A DNA stretch of 64,000 bases from Poronia punctata. Taxonomy: Eukaryota > Ascomycota > Sordariomycetes > Xylariales > Xylariaceae. Of this stretch, positions 1 to 13,721 are shown piece after piece. Every line of letters starts with the position of its first letter. Within the stretch, counting starts at the first letter, position 1. The translations under genes were made by a program, and so were the position numbers. The DNA is taken from NCBI GenBank assembly GCA_022579005.1, contig MU401652.1, positions 1-64,000 of the forward strand, in the 5' to 3' direction. The notes under the pieces are model-generated. The model was not told the origin of the DNA and did no database searches. It saw only the letters and a list, made by a program, of their open reading frames with translations.

Positions 1-3000
1 CTTATAATAATACTAATATATAATATTATAGCTATAAGCTTAAAATTAGCTTATTTAAGCATTTTAAAGCTAATTTAAATAAGTATAACTTATATGCTAA
101 GCGTTATAAAGCTAGTAATAAAAGTTAAATAATATAAAGTAATATTTTAAAACTTTAAAATCTAAGCATTACTAAACTAGTATATAAAGAAATTTTTAAG
201 CTTATTTAATTTTAAAAAACAATATATAAATATTATAGCTAAAATTAAATATTATATTAATATTAATAATAATATACTTATTAAGCTATTGCTATAAAAG
301 TATAGCTTTTTATAAAAACGTATGCTTTATAACTTTATTAAAGCTTACTTTAATATTTATATTTAAAAAAGCAAAAGTTTATAAAGATTACTAGCACTTT
401 TAATTTTAAAAAAGGCTTTAAAAACTATTATACTAAATAAAAACTTTTTTAAATATAATAAAAAAGTTATATAGCACATATGCTATAATTTTTAAAAAGT
501 TAATAAATAAACTAAAAAATATATATACTTACTTTTAAACGCGTAAAATAAAGTTTAGTATACTATTAGCTACTAATAATATATTTTTATTAATTTAAAA
601 AATAGCTTTTAGTATATTAAAGTTTATAAAAAAAACTATAAAAAAACTATATTTATAATACTTTTTAGTATTTATAAGTAGCTTATTATATTGTTTAAGC
701 TATATAATATACTTATAATATTTTAAACGCTAATTTAAAAAATACTTAAAAAGTATTATAAATAATTTGCTAGCTTTTTAAATAATATTTATATTTAAAA
801 AGATTTAATTAAATAACTTTATAAACGCTGCTATAAAGTATTTATTTACTTTATAAAATATAAAATAATAATTAATATATAAAAATGCTTTATATTTGTT
901 TATAAAAGCGTTTTTTTAAGCTTTTATGTATTTGCTAACAAAATTAAAGCTAATTTAGCTAAAGTATTTATAGTGCTTAAACATTTAATATTATAAACTA
1001 TAACTAAAATTTAAGTATTTATAAATATTATAAAATATTTTAAGCACTTTATATATTGTTTTATATATTATTTAGCATTTTTAACTATTTTTTTAAGCAG
1101 TTTAAAAAATATGCTAGTAATACTATTATTAAAAGTATAAAAAATATAGTATAAAATTTATATAGCTATTACTATAATGCTTATAGTTTAAAGTTTTAAC
1201 TAGCAACTTTTATTTATTATTAATTTTAATTTAAGTAGCTTATATATTAAAGCCTGCTTAATATAGCTTTATTTATATAATATAAAATTATTATTATACT
1301 TTATAGCTTACTACTTTAAAAAGCTTATAAAAACGTAGTTTTAATACTTTATATAAAAATATAAACTTTTTACTATTATACTTAGCTTATAATACTAGCA
1401 TTACTAAGTTAAAAATAGCAATATAATAGTTTAAATAAACTACTAGTTACTAACGCTTATTTAAATAAAAGCAAAGTAACTTATATAAATAGTTTAATTT
1501 TTTAATGCTATAAAATATTATAAAGTTTAAATAATATATAAGCTAAACAAAGCAAATATATTAGCTAATTAGCTATTAAAGCTTAAAAACGCTATAGCTA
1601 ATAATAAAGTAGTATTAAAAGTAATATTGCTATAGTAACTTAATAAACTTAATTTATAAGCTATTTTTAAGCATATTTAGTATAGCTTAAATTTGCTTAA
1701 AAATATTAACTTTAAATAAAGCTATAAATATTTTATAATATATAAAAAACGCTTTTATAAAGTAAAGCACTTTTAATACGTTTTTAGCAAGCTTTTATAT
1801 ATTATAAGCATTATAAGCTAAGCAATATTGCTACTTAAAGTATTTAAATTTAAAAATTTAATATAAAAAAGTTATAAATTATATAAGTATTTTAGCTACT
1901 TAACTATTAGCATTTTAACTTATAAAATAAGTAAAGCTTTTTAGTATTTTAAAATAGTTTTTATTATATAGTAAGTTATAATAAAATATGCTTTATATTA
2001 ACTTATAAAGCTGCTAATAACTTAATTACTTAACTTTTAGCTAATTATTTTATTAGCGCTGCTTATAAAGTAAGCAATAAACTATATATATATAAGCAAT
2101 TAAAATATGCTTATTTATATTAAATATATTATATTATAAATAAAAGCAAAAATTATACTAAGTATAAAATTTATTAATATTAAGCTTTTAATAATAAAAA
2201 TAAGCTATATTTTTAAATTTTTAAAAAAATAAATTTATAATAATAGCGCTAGCTTTATAAGTATAAAATTAATAAAATAGCATAAATTTAATAAGTTTAT
2301 TTTTAAGCTTATAATGCTATTATATTTATAAAGTAATAATAAAGTTAAAAAAGTTAATAAAAACTTTAAAAAAATTATGCTTTATAAAACTATAATAAAC
2401 TAATATTATAACTTACTTACTTTATTTGCTTTTATAATATAAATATATAATTAAGTACTTAAGCTTAGTAGCTATAGTAGTTATTTTTTTTATTTAATAC
2501 TAAGCTGCTTTAAAGTATAAATATAATAAAATATATTAAATATATTTATAAACTAACTAAAAAAAAAAGCAAAAAGCGTAAAAAAAGCTAGCGCTTTATT
2601 ATAAAGTATTAAAAATATATTAGCAATATAATAATATAATAGCGTTTTAAAACTAAATTTAAGCTTACTTATAAAAAAAAAAAGTTTAATTTATATTTAT
2701 AGTACTAAAAATTAAATGCTATAAATATAATAATAAGCGTATAAAGCTAAACTTTTTTATAATAGCTTTTAAATAATTATTAGTTACTATTTAAACAATA
2801 TATACTAACTTTAAAGCTTAAAAAGTATAATATTAACTAATAAGTATAATAATACTAACTTATTTTTAATATATTTAAAAAATAGCTACTTTATAAAAAG
2901 CTTATAATATATAAGCAAAATAATATTATAATAAAATAAAAAAAACTATTAATATTAGCTAAAATTAATTAAAGTAGTTAAAGTAGCAATAAAGTTTATA

Positions 3001-3185
3001 ATAGTAGCAAAAAGTATAAAAGCGTAATTAAAAATAATTATATTAGCAAAAAAAGTAATATAAATTTACTAGTTATAAAAATAAATAAACTATATAAAAT
3101 AAAAGTACTAATATATAAAAAATAATATAAAATAATTAAAAGTAAGTACTAAGTATAGTATTTACTTATATTTTATATATTTTAA
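1..3185. repeat. AT-rich, gene-free block with RIP-like mutation bias
   Basis: Almost pure A+T sequence with scattered G/C, no open frame of useful length, and TpA everywhere. This is how ascomycete repeats look after heavy repeat-induced point mutation (C to T on both strands). The surviving C and G are not random. In bases 2-600 I count 46 cytosines: 45 follow a purine, and the next base is T 35 times, A 7, G 4 and C 0. Over the whole block I find only one TC, one CC, three GA and one GG. I see no recognisable transposon protein, terminal repeat or telomere repeat. It is probably the remnant of an old repeat or an AT isochore, but its original identity cannot be read. Confidence 0.8.
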
Positions 3186-4034
3186 ACCTTTAAATACTTT
3201 TTTTTTATTTTACTTTATATACAATATATTAACAGGTTTTCTATACTAGTTAATACAAGTTTACGTACTTTAATTAGTACGTTAAACCACGTTGGCACCG
3301 TAGGACCAGAAGCACATGAGTACAAACATGTATCTACCTAGGTACTAAGTAGGTACTAGGTATGTAGTCTTGCTACCAGCTGAGGAAGTCTCCACCCAAC
3401 GGTTTCCAGACGCCACTTGGTCCATGCTTCACTGGTTGAGGCTGCGTCTACCTTCCTTCCTACCTACCTGGACTAGAACGCGATGAATCTTCTTGGTAAG
3501 AAGCACGCCAGCCTCATTTGACTGCGCAACACGCGACAAGTTCTTCCTACAGAATCAACCGAATAGCGCAACCACGCAAACCATAGAAGCTTACACGAAG
3601 CAGCTTATCCCATCTTAGTCCGTTATCGTGTACGTGGATGGTTGTACAATCAGACGAGAAAATGGTCGCTGGCAGACCATAGGGACCAGGCCACTTCAAG
3701 CTTTCGATCATCGCCTCGCAAGCTTCTTTGTTCCTACCTAACGTAGCCTTCCATGCCGGCTTTCATTCTTTCGCATTACACCGCCAAACCAAGAATAATC
3801 TGCGATCGACAGAAATTCCAAACCTCCTACACGGGCAACTCTGCTCACCACTAAAAGTATTTCTTCAAGTCCTCTTCCATCGTATCGTCTTTTGTCATTT
3901 CCCAACGAGACTTTTGGCCGATGCCGCTACTCGTTTCACCCGTCCACATCCTCATACCCTACGTTGGCATCCTTATCCCTTTAGTTGATAGCAAATGACC
4001 AACCTATTTGTACAGCCTTGTCCTTGTATCCAAC
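3186..4034 (+). other. Boundary and 5' flank of THO2
   Basis: Composition changes within about 100 bases from the AT-rich block to ordinary intergenic sequence. By about 3290 it is balanced in GC and carries the tacctacct / taggtaggt words common in the other spacers. An 86-codon open frame (3728-3988) has no recognisable features and lies where the THO2 leader should be. I see no other gene. The stretch presumably holds the THO2 promoter and 5' UTR; I could not place a convincing TATA element. Confidence 0.5.
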
Positions 4035-7000
4035 ATGCCACCGAAACGGAAGCGGAACGACAGGGCCTCGGATGTAGGTGGCCGGCCAGCCCCTCATCGC
4101 CCTTCCGATGCAGGTCTTGGTCAACATGATAGAGACTTCCAAGACGGTCGTCGCGGCCCGGTTGGAGGTAGGATGACTAGGAGAAATACCGAACGTCGCG
4201 ATTCATTGGGACCCCTATCAGGATCTACACCGAATAATCGCGTACCCGCCTCACCCGCAAATGCGCGACCCTCGAGTTCATCTTCGCAAGCTGCACCGGC
4301 CCCAGTCTCGGCCCCGACCGTAACCCCCGCTGTTGCACTCGCGAATTCGCAACCTCGACCGCCCATTGCGACAAATTACAACTATCTTATCTTAACGGAG
4401 TCCCGATTATCCACATGGCAACAAGGTGGCCGTCAAGAAGTTATTGAGCATGGAATCACCTCGAGAAGCGATGAAGACGTTGAAGAGATTTCTACCATTT
4501 CTCAAGAGTTCACGCGTGCCGTGCTAGAGGGTCGCTTGACCCCAACCGATGCCGGTAGCTGTATGAAACAGATTCTTGGTCCCGCCGCAGAGAATGACGT
4601 GGGCACCAATTTTGCCTTCGATGCCCCGACGCTCTTCTTAGATACCCTATCTGTCTTTATCGACTCCGACGACGGAGTTTCGACCTCTCAATTTCGGGGT
4701 TTTATAGCCGCGACCGAACTATCGCCGAAGCTAGTTCGTGAGGTGCTCGATGCGCCTGCTCTCCAGCAACTTGGGCTTATACGGGATAATTTCGTGAAGC
4801 TAGGGATTAAATATGCGACGAACCAACTTTACCGACAGGCAAACTATAATTTGCTCAGGGAGGAGTCCGAGGGATATTCGAAACTAGCGGCCGAGCTGTA
4901 CCGGACTCCCTATCAAGAACAAGGTCATCATGACTTTGCTTTAGTCCAGGCGAGCTGGGAACGTATCAAAGGCTTAATAGGCACTTTCGACTTGGATGTC
5001 GGGCGCGTTCTCGATGTTGTAATCGATGTGTTCTCTGCCACAATGCTCAGGAGTTTGATCTTCTTCACTAGGCTCCTTCGAATCAGTTCGTGGTGGCCCC
5101 GCAACCAGATCGAGCACGCAGAAAAAGTGCTCGCTGGTGGGCTGCCACCGTGGGCCTTGGTTCAAAACGATAACTTTAGTCCGGATGAGTTACGTTCTCA
5201 ATTTGACGCCCAAGCTCTTCAGCGCGATATCGCCTTTTGGGAAAGGGCTAGAAGCGTTCATCTCGATGCGTTCTTTGAGCTTGGAGGTAGGCAAATCGAA
5301 GAGCAGGAACTAGAACGTTTGCAAAACAACATGTCCGAGTCTGAGCCGGGCTATGGTCCGGCACTGGAATGGATGAAGACAACGAAAACGCTACCACCAC
5401 GTGGCAACAGGGTTGCGGCTCAGCTTTTAGGCTTCAAGTTTCGCTTTTATACGTCTGACGCCAGAGACAAAGGCGAAACTTTGCCAGCTAACTTGTATTA
5501 TCTTGCTGCCTTTCTTATCAAGATTGGGTTCATATCTTTAGCCGACTTGTACCCACATCTGTGGCCTGCCGATGAGGATATGGACGCTCTCAGGAGCCGT
5601 CGAGAAGCTGAGCTTGCCGAAAAGGAGAAAGTTTCTAGGCAGGGGAATGAGCCGAATGCACTCCTAATGGCGGGCGCTTTGACCGACGATACTGTACCTG
5701 CCCTTCCGAAAGGCAGGGAGTTGAACGCGACCAAAATCGACTCGAAAGCACAAGATGCGTCTAGTCAGAGCCAGGAGGACCAGACGGCTCTCTCTGAACC
5801 CAAAGAAGCCCAGAAAGCGGATCTCGTTTCCCATCTTCTTGTTGTTGGCGCCATCCCCGAAGCGCTTTTCATAATCGGACGATTCCCTTGGCTCCCCGAA
5901 GTATACCCTGACGAGATATACCCTCCCATCAATCGCATTTTAAGCTATGCCATCAATAAGGTGTACGAAGCTGCGCGTCCCACCAACATGGTGCCTACCG
6001 CTAAGGCAGCCGTCAAACCTGATTTAGCCCAAGATCAAGCGGGTATGCCAAAGGGCAATTTGAGGCTGGTCGAAGGCGCACCAGTCAAGATTCTTAAATG
6101 GCCCCATGCAGACGGCACTAGCAAAGGGATTTTGTACCGATTCTATCTGGACGAGTGGTGTGACAACGTCCCCATCTGCCAGACTGTCGATGACGTTTTT
6201 ACGCTGTGCCATTCGCTCCTTAATGTTGCCGGCGTTAACATTGGTCGAGATCCCACTCTCGTCAAGAAGCTAGCAAGCATCGGTGTCAAGAGCTTAGCAA
6301 AAGACAAATCGTCGCACAATGTTTCAAGGTGGCAGGATCTCCTTCGCCGCACCCTAGTGCCGGCCCTCTGCCTCACAAATGCGAACGTTGATGCTGTGGC
6401 TGCAGTCTGGAGCCTTCTCAAGCACTACCCGACCCAAGTCCGCTACAACATATATGCCGAATGTTACGAAGGTTCCATATCGCGCTTAGAAGCCATGAAG
6501 CAGGCCTTTAGAGCAGCCAGATTTGATACACTCGCCACGCTTAAGAGATTGTCGTTGGAAAATATTCCCATGTCGGCCAAGAAGCTTGCCAAAATAGCGT
6601 TGTCTTCACCTGGCATTGTATGCAAGGTGGCGTTGGATCAGATAGAGTCTTACACGAATCTTATCGAGGCTTTTGTGGAATGCACAAAGTATTTCACCGA
6701 GCTGGGCTACGATGTTTTGGTCTGGTCTCTCTTGAGCTCCCTCGGCGGTAAACAAAGAAGCCGGACGCAGGAGACTTCAGTGCTTCTCACGAGCCGATGG
6801 TTGCAAGCCCTTTCCAGATTTTCTGGCAAAGTTTTCCGGAGATATGAAAACGTGGACCCAACACCCGTCGTCCAATACGTCAACGAACAGGTGGCCTGCG
6901 GAAATTCTACCGACCTAGTCATTCTCCGGGAACTGATCACCTCCATGGCTGGTATCGTCCCAGATGTTGATTTTACGGATGCTCAGCTCTCTGCTTTGAG

Positions 7001-10000
7001 CGGCGGCGAGCTCCTTCGCCGCCAAACCCTGGCCGGTCTAGGCGATAAGCGTTATGAATCCGAGAAGAGCGCTTCTCGATTCATGAAGGCACTTCTCTAT
7101 GGCAATATGGCGTCGCAACTGTTGGTCAACATGGCCCAATACCGCCAGTCGGCAATTTACAAGTTACCCGAAGATGAGGCGCACATCAAATACATTGCCA
7201 CGGTGGTCGACGATTCTCATCAAGCTCTCGTGCAGTATATAGAGTTGCTGCGTCACAACTTATCAGCCGAAGAGTTTGATGCACGGGTGCCCAGCATCCC
7301 AGCGCTTATGGCGGACTTGGGCTTAGACGCCAATGTTGCCTTCCTTATTGGTCGCGCGAGCCTAACCTATTATTTGACCGGTCGGGGTGACAAGGTACCC
7401 GTTAAACTAGCAGCTGATGGTGAAGGAGACGTTGCAATGGAATCCAGTGATGGCTCTGCCGAGCCGCCCGCTGCGGGCCAGTCTTCGGACCACATGGCAG
7501 TGGGTACTGCGGAGACGACGGCAGGTTCACCAGGACAACTCGGACCCCAGCTCGTGCAAGGCCAGTCTTCCGACCGGTTCCTCGATGTGTTGAACCCTAT
7601 CATTGAAGCTGTTAAGCAGCTGGTCCCGCAGACGGTATGGAACAAAATCAGTCCCGAGTTCTTCGTCCTTTTCTGGGCGCTTCAAACAGGTGACCTCGAC
7701 GTACCCATAGACAGCTACAAAGCCGAGTTTGCAAAGCTGGACAAGGAACGCGACGATCTAAAGAGGGACAGAAGTGATATGAGTCGCAGCGGTGCAAACC
7801 GGAAAGAAGCAAGAATGGCGGCTATCGAACGCCTCTCCAAGGAGTTGCCCGACGAGGCTAGCATCTGTAAAGAGCGGGTGACCAAGACGAAGCTTCTCCT
7901 AATCAAACAGAGCCCCATATGGTTCAACTCGGCTGCCAAGCCGGACGCGATGGTCGACACCTTCATCGAGGAATGTTTGCTGCCCCGCATCCTCCTTTCC
8001 CCAGCTGACGCTGATTTCTGCCATCGCATGATCCGATTCCTACACTATAACCGGGTCAGCAACTTCAAGCTCTCCGACCTTTACAACCGTTTCTTCAATG
8101 TCAATAGGCTTAGGTCTATGCTATTTGGGTGCACAGTTCGGGAAGCTGAATTCCTTGGTCGTTTCATCAAACTCACACTAGGAGAGCTATCTACCTGGCA
8201 TTCGAAGAAGGAGACGTATGAGAAAGACGCTATCGGACATGGGAGGCTCGGTTTCGCGACGGCATTCGATGAGAATGGAAAACCCACCTCGTCCATGTCG
8301 CATGACGAGTTCCGCGACCTGCTATGGACCTGGCATCGGAACCTTTTCGCGGCTCTTAAATCTTGTCTGGGTGACATGGAATGGATGCATATTCGAAACG
8401 CAATCACGATTCTGAAAGCGGGCCTCGAGTACTTCCCATCTGTGGACTTCATGGGCCGACAATTGAGCGCAAGTCTTGGCAAGATCGCTGAGCGTGAATC
8501 TGCCACCAAGTCGGACAGTGACGAGGGACCAGGCCACCGAGTCGATCTGGCCGTCACTGCAAACACGGCCATCTCTGCCCTCAAGAAGCGATCTACCAAA
8601 TGGGTCATGGTTCAAGAGTTCCGCCCCAACACGGTACGTGATGCTACGACGGCTTTAGGTAACAAGTCTAACCAGAAGCAGAGCGGCGACACTACGGACG
8701 ATAAAAAGCACACGGAAAGTAGTAAGACGACGCAACCGTCGAATTTGCGACCTGGCGCCCCAGAGTTCAAGCCTGTGTCCACAAGGTAAGTACCCTCAGA
8801 GGGCAACCCACGGAGCGGCAATCAATCAATCAATCAGAATCTTACCAAAATGCAGTGCGGCTGTAGGGAATAAGTCAGGTGCCGAAGTCGAGGACGGTGA
8901 AGTCAAAGACGGAAGTAGGTCCTTGTCCAATGCTCAACCACCGGGGACCAAACCTAACGACGCGCCAATTGTCCGTCCTTCGTCAGCCCAGCGTCAAGGT
9001 GCGCCGCCAACTGCACCTTTGATGGCAGAATCAAAACCTCCTCCCAGTCGAGGCTCGACCCCCGGAGCGGTGTCTAATCAATCTGCTCCAACAGCAGGCG
9101 GGCGACCCGACTCTGGACGTCCATCAAGCCTATCCTCGATGCCAGGTGGCATGCACGGTTTGCCAAGTAGGCCTGAGGTACCATTTCCGGCGCATTTCAC
9201 TCACGATCAATATGGTACGATAAAGACGATACATCCTCGCGACCACAGAGAAACAAAGGATCATAGAGAGGTCAGAGAACCAAGGGACCCCAGGGAACTG
9301 AGGGAGTCGAGAGAACCGCGCGAAGTAGGCCCGAGAGATGGTAGGGAGCCCCGGGATCCGCGAACTCTTAGGATACCAGAAGACCCCCGTCATAGGGCTC
9401 GTGACTACTCACTTCCAGACCGTCGAGCTGCTCCGGAAACGCTGCCGCGTGAGCCGCACAGATCCGATAGAGATCGACTGCCCCACCGATCAGAATCTGC
9501 AAGGCGGACGGAACCTGGGCCACCGGAACGGGATCAATCTCGCGATAGACCTATTCCTAACGTGGCCAACCCTCGGAATTCCGAGCCAACTAGAGATGCA
9601 AGGGACGGGTCAATTGCTGCAAGAATGCCGTCATCGTCCCACCAGCCGGAAGCTTCTGGCCCAACGGTCAACCCCGAGCGTGCTTGGCTCATTAATGCCG
9701 ACCGCCCCGACGATCGTCTTAACCCAGCCCGAGCCGCACTCTTGAACGATGGCCGGCACAGTAGAGACGCTAGCGGGGAGCGTAACAGCTCGCGTGTCGC
9801 GTCGCCGAGACGCGACCGCCCCGATTCTCATATTAGTGAGCCCTTGCGCGATGAACGTCGCTCGCACCGTAGCGAACATCACTCTTCCACCCACAACCAG
9901 CGTAACGAGCCGCAAGGGTCCGTGCCAAGAAGCGGAAGACCAGTTGATTACGAGGGCGATAAGTCGACAATCGACCGAGGCCAAGACTCATCGAGTATCC

Positions 10001-11295
10001 CTGGTCCGCCGCGCGGTGAGGTTGAACATGGGAGACTCAAAAATCACGATCCCGAGTATGGTCGCCTGAACGCAATTCCATCCATCGGCGACACCAGTAA
10101 CGCCCCAGACGGGCCTCGGGGTCGTGGCCGTAATGCAGCTCGTGTCCCACCGAGTGTTCCGCAACGACCAGAATCTCGGTTACAAGGACCTGATCCTCAA
10201 AGACCTCAATCACCAGAAAGGAACCATGTCCCTACTGGGCCATCTTCGTCTAGACCGCGCCGTAACCAGAACGGACCGCAGCACGGCCACGCCCCGGGTT
10301 TGCCGACATCTGCGGGACCTGCTGCGCTACCAGGGATGCATCCGGAGAGGTTAAGGCAACTTAGCTCTGGCATGGCCGGCAATGCGCCGCCTCCGCAACC
10401 TTCATACTCGGCACCTATGCCGGCACCAGCATCCGTTCATCCCGATCGTATGGCCCAGATAGTACCGCAGACTTCGTCTTCCGGTAACCCACATCCCGGT
10501 GGACGATCTCTCCCTCCATTGCAGACCCCTGATCGGCCTGCCATGGGCGGTATGTCTAATCACCGGCAACTGCCGACAAATCTGCCACTTAATCCAGGCG
10601 CCGACAATAGCCCGATTTCGGCGCCGACTGGACCAGCTGCACAAAATGACCGGTCTAGGAATGGTCGTAGGCAGCTGACCGGTATCAACAACATACTCCA
10701 AGGGGGGCCTAATGTTCGCTCTAGAAGCTCGCGAACTAATCTGGCGGGGTCGGATGCTCAGGTGCTGACTGGCGCCTCTCCGGTTTCGACTCCAGTTTCC
10801 GAGAGGGGTGAAACTTTCCCCTCCAAGGAGCGGAGCAGTCGCAGTGATCATGAGCGGGGCCGCAGAGAACACGAGGGCGGAAATGATCGATCATCCCGGA
10901 CTCAGCGCCGTAGTAGTCGCGAACGAAGTGGTGACAGAGAACATCGTTCGAAGGAGCACCGTGACTATGGAGATCGGAAATCCGGCGTTGGGGGGTCGGG
11001 AGGGTCAGGCCATAGGAGAGATGGAGATAAGGATTCCATGCGTCGGTCGGGGCGGGAGCCAAACACGGGCCGCGAGGCTTTGCCACCGCGGACCGATATT
11101 GTAGGCAATGGGCGGGACACCGCTCGTGAGTTACGCCACAGAGGAGACGGAGGAAATAGTAGACATGAGGAGATGGGGCGTGGTGGAAGCAGACGGAGTG
11201 GCGGGGACAGGAGAGAGCCCCGTGACGAGCACCAGTCCAGGAAACGGCGAAGCGAGGAGTTTTCTGGCCCAGTCGAAAAACGCCAGAGACGCTAG
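4035..11295 (+). CDS. tho2: THO complex subunit 2 (Tho2/THOC2)
   Basis: Scaffold subunit of the nuclear THO/TREX complex, which couples transcription elongation to mRNP assembly and export and limits R-loops. Predicted CDS join(4035..8785, 8856..11295), 2396 aa. The 70-bp intron (gtaagt...tgcag) joins both frames inside one codon. I chose the ATG at 4035 (MPPKRKRND, a basic N-terminus) over an in-frame ATG at 4008. Residues 1 to about 110 are low-complexity. The conserved helical body follows to about residue 1550, with a low-complexity acidic/Ser insert near residues 1130-1180. After the intron comes an 810-residue disordered tail rich in Arg, Asp, Glu, Pro and Ser, with RDPRE-like repeats near residues 1710-1765 and a basic end (KRRSEE, EKRQRR). 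Such a tail is normal for fungal Tho2 and likely binds RNA. Identification rests on overall family resemblance and size. Confidence 0.88.
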
Positions 11296-12651
11296 AGACG
11301 CTGAACGAGAGTTGTTGTCGTTGTTGTTGTTGTCTGGGCCGTCAGCAGCCTGCCGCCTGCGCCATGCCAAATTATTTTCATCGAGGAACAGACCACCAAT
11401 TACTTTCTCGAGAGTGTATGATGAGACCGGCCAAAAGATCAAGGGCCGAGATGATTTTCCTTATTCACATTGTCCCCAGGGGGAAATTGAGAAACTGGTT
11501 TCCACAAACTAGCATGTTGTCGGAATCAGAATCCGACTGCAAATTAAAGACCAACGCTGCGGGGGAGCGAGAAAAAACCAAGCTTGAACCGACTCGACAT
11601 GCGCCACTACTACAAATATTCATAAATACAGCATTGCATTGACGTCATTGCGCAAGCATGTAGAGTTTGGCACTTCCCATCATACCATATGAACAACAGA
11701 GTGTAACATCACCGGCTTTTGTTGTTGTCCTTGCCTTTTTCCGACGGGTAAATTTAAGTAATTATAATTAATAAAAATCGTAAAATCTTGACGAAAAGAT
11801 ACCTTATCTATGACTTTCCACGCTGCTCTTGTCGGGTCTACTGCTCAACAACTGCTTCGCCTAACTCGTGCCGCTCGTCTGTAATTTTCTCTTTATTACC
11901 TTCTTGCCGGCCAACCTAATCCAACTTCTACAAGAACTCTTTTTCGCTCTTGTGGTCTTTATACTCATTACCTTGAAGTTGAGATGGCTCTCCAGATCTC
12001 CAAGTCTAAATGCGAGCAAAGTCGGGAGGCTGTTATACTCGTAGCGGAATGGGTATAGCGAGCGGCATTGGACTCTTGGGGGCTTATGTAGGTAGGTAAA
12101 GGGTCTTGGCAGAGTGCCTACCTACCTTAATAACCTAGGTCAGGAAATCTCCAATTCCGCGGACGCTGGTGGAGTGGAATGAGACATCTACAGTCATGAA
12201 GGGTAATTCCCATAACTTTAAATAGAGATGCATCTGTTGGCACCCTAGGTAAGAATAATATCTGACTGAATAGAATGTCTACCATCCCGGGTTCCCCTTG
12301 TCTTGTTTGCTATATAAAGTCCGGGAGAGGAGGCAGGTACTTTACTTTACATTGAACCGAGGTAGGTGGGATATCCCAACCAACCTGATCAAGCCCCCAC
12401 TTCCTCTTTAATAAAGAAGTTGTTGGTTGCAATTGCTATCTAATACAGTTCACAACATATACGTTACGTAGCGGCGTTACAGGCCAGGCCACTACCCTTG
12501 TTTTGTTTTGTATCAGCCTCTCAGTGATCATCCACCGTTGAATCTTATACTGGTTGTTTTGATTCATGAGGCCCCTCAAATTAAATATCTGCAAACCGGG
12601 TTCTCATAAAAAATAGCATCTCTGACTCTCCTTTCTTGTGAGGTCAACGCA
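11296..12651. other. Intergenic: THO2 3' end and thioesterase promoter
   Basis: No gene seen. A run of Ser/Leu-rich frames just after the THO2 stop is 3' UTR shadow. A good TATA-like element (tatataaag) lies near 12311, about 340 bases before the next start codon, so a long leader is possible. The word tagg/taggtaggt recurs near 12090-12130 and 12360. Confidence 0.4.
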
Positions 12652-13721
12652 ATGGCGCCTACCTTCGCAGAAGCCACGGCAGTGAAGGCTACTGGCTCAC
12701 ACACTTACGCGGCTCACTTCCCTTCCGAGTGGTGCATTGGCTCAGGTAAGTTGGCTGGACAACAAACAATTGCGAGACGCTCTTCGTTTTCATATTCCCG
12801 ATGAAGAACCCATACATATATATATTATTATACTCTATTCCATTTTACTAATATCTCATTCCTCTAGTTACTCATGGCGGCGTAGTGACAGCAACCATCC
12901 TACGGGTTGCGTCCACACATTTCAGGACAACGCTCGCCGCGCAGAAACAGCCCCACACAATCACACTGCATACCGAATTCCTGCGGCGAACCAGCGCGGG
13001 CGACGCCACGTTTACCGTCAGGGATGTCAAGCTAGGACGGCAGACTTCGACGATCCACGTCTCGCTGTCGCAAGATGGTCGCGAGGAAGTCGTCGCTTAC
13101 CTAACCCACGCCGACATGGACGCCGAGAAGGGCTACAGCCTCGAGACCGGGTGGCGTCCCGACCCCCCACTACCGGCCAAACCGGTCAACCTCGCTAAGC
13201 TGGCCGCCGACGGCGAGGACGATGACTGGGTCGTGCTTAAAGATCTGCCGCACCCGAAACTCCGGAAGGCGGTCAGTCGCGTGAATATGCACGTCCCCAA
13301 GTGCGGACAGGCGTCGCCCAATGTGGTCGATGAATGGTTGCGGCTCGAGACGGGAGAGAAATTCCCCTTTGAGGCTATCGGGTTTGTGGCGGACATGTGG
13401 CCCCAGATGATCGAAAACCTCGTGTTAAGAGAGCAGCCGGAAGGAAAGACGGTTAAGAAGAGTAATGACCTACCTTGGCTGTGGTATCCCACGCTAGTGC
13501 TGAACTTGGATATCAAGAAGGTGCTGCCTCCCGAGGGTGTCGAGTGGTTACATGTGCGGGTCCTCATGAAGCAGATCAAGAATGGAAGGTACGACTATGA
13601 AGTCGTTGTTTTTGACGAGGCGGAGGAAGTTGTGGCGCTGAGCCATCATGTTGCTTTGGTTGTGGACGGGAGTAGAAATACGGCCGCTCGAGGGAAGGGG
13701 GAGGGCGGTAGTAAGATATAA
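12652..13721 (+). CDS. Acyl-CoA thioesterase-like protein (double hotdog fold)
   Basis: Predicted CDS join(12652..12745, 12868..13721), 315 aa. The 122-bp intron (gtaagt...tactaat...ctctag) joins GS to VTHGGVV in frame. The protein resembles fungal thioesterase-superfamily proteins with two hotdog units. The N-terminal unit has the typical HFPSEWCIGSVTHGG start, followed by strand segments (TLHTEFLRRTSAGDATFTV) for the first fold. The second unit covers roughly residues 190-300 (LPWLWYPTLVLNLDIKK, WLHVRVLMKQIKNGRYDYEV). Family members hydrolyse acyl-CoA thioesters; the substrate cannot be told from sequence. There is no obvious targeting peptide or C-terminal SKL. It shows no operon-like link to its neighbours. 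Confidence 0.8.

Noticed and set aside
1..3185. Telomere or centromere repeat at the window's left end
   Set aside because: No ttaggg-type units and no tandem periodicity seen. The edge is a window cut, so position on the chromosome is unknown.
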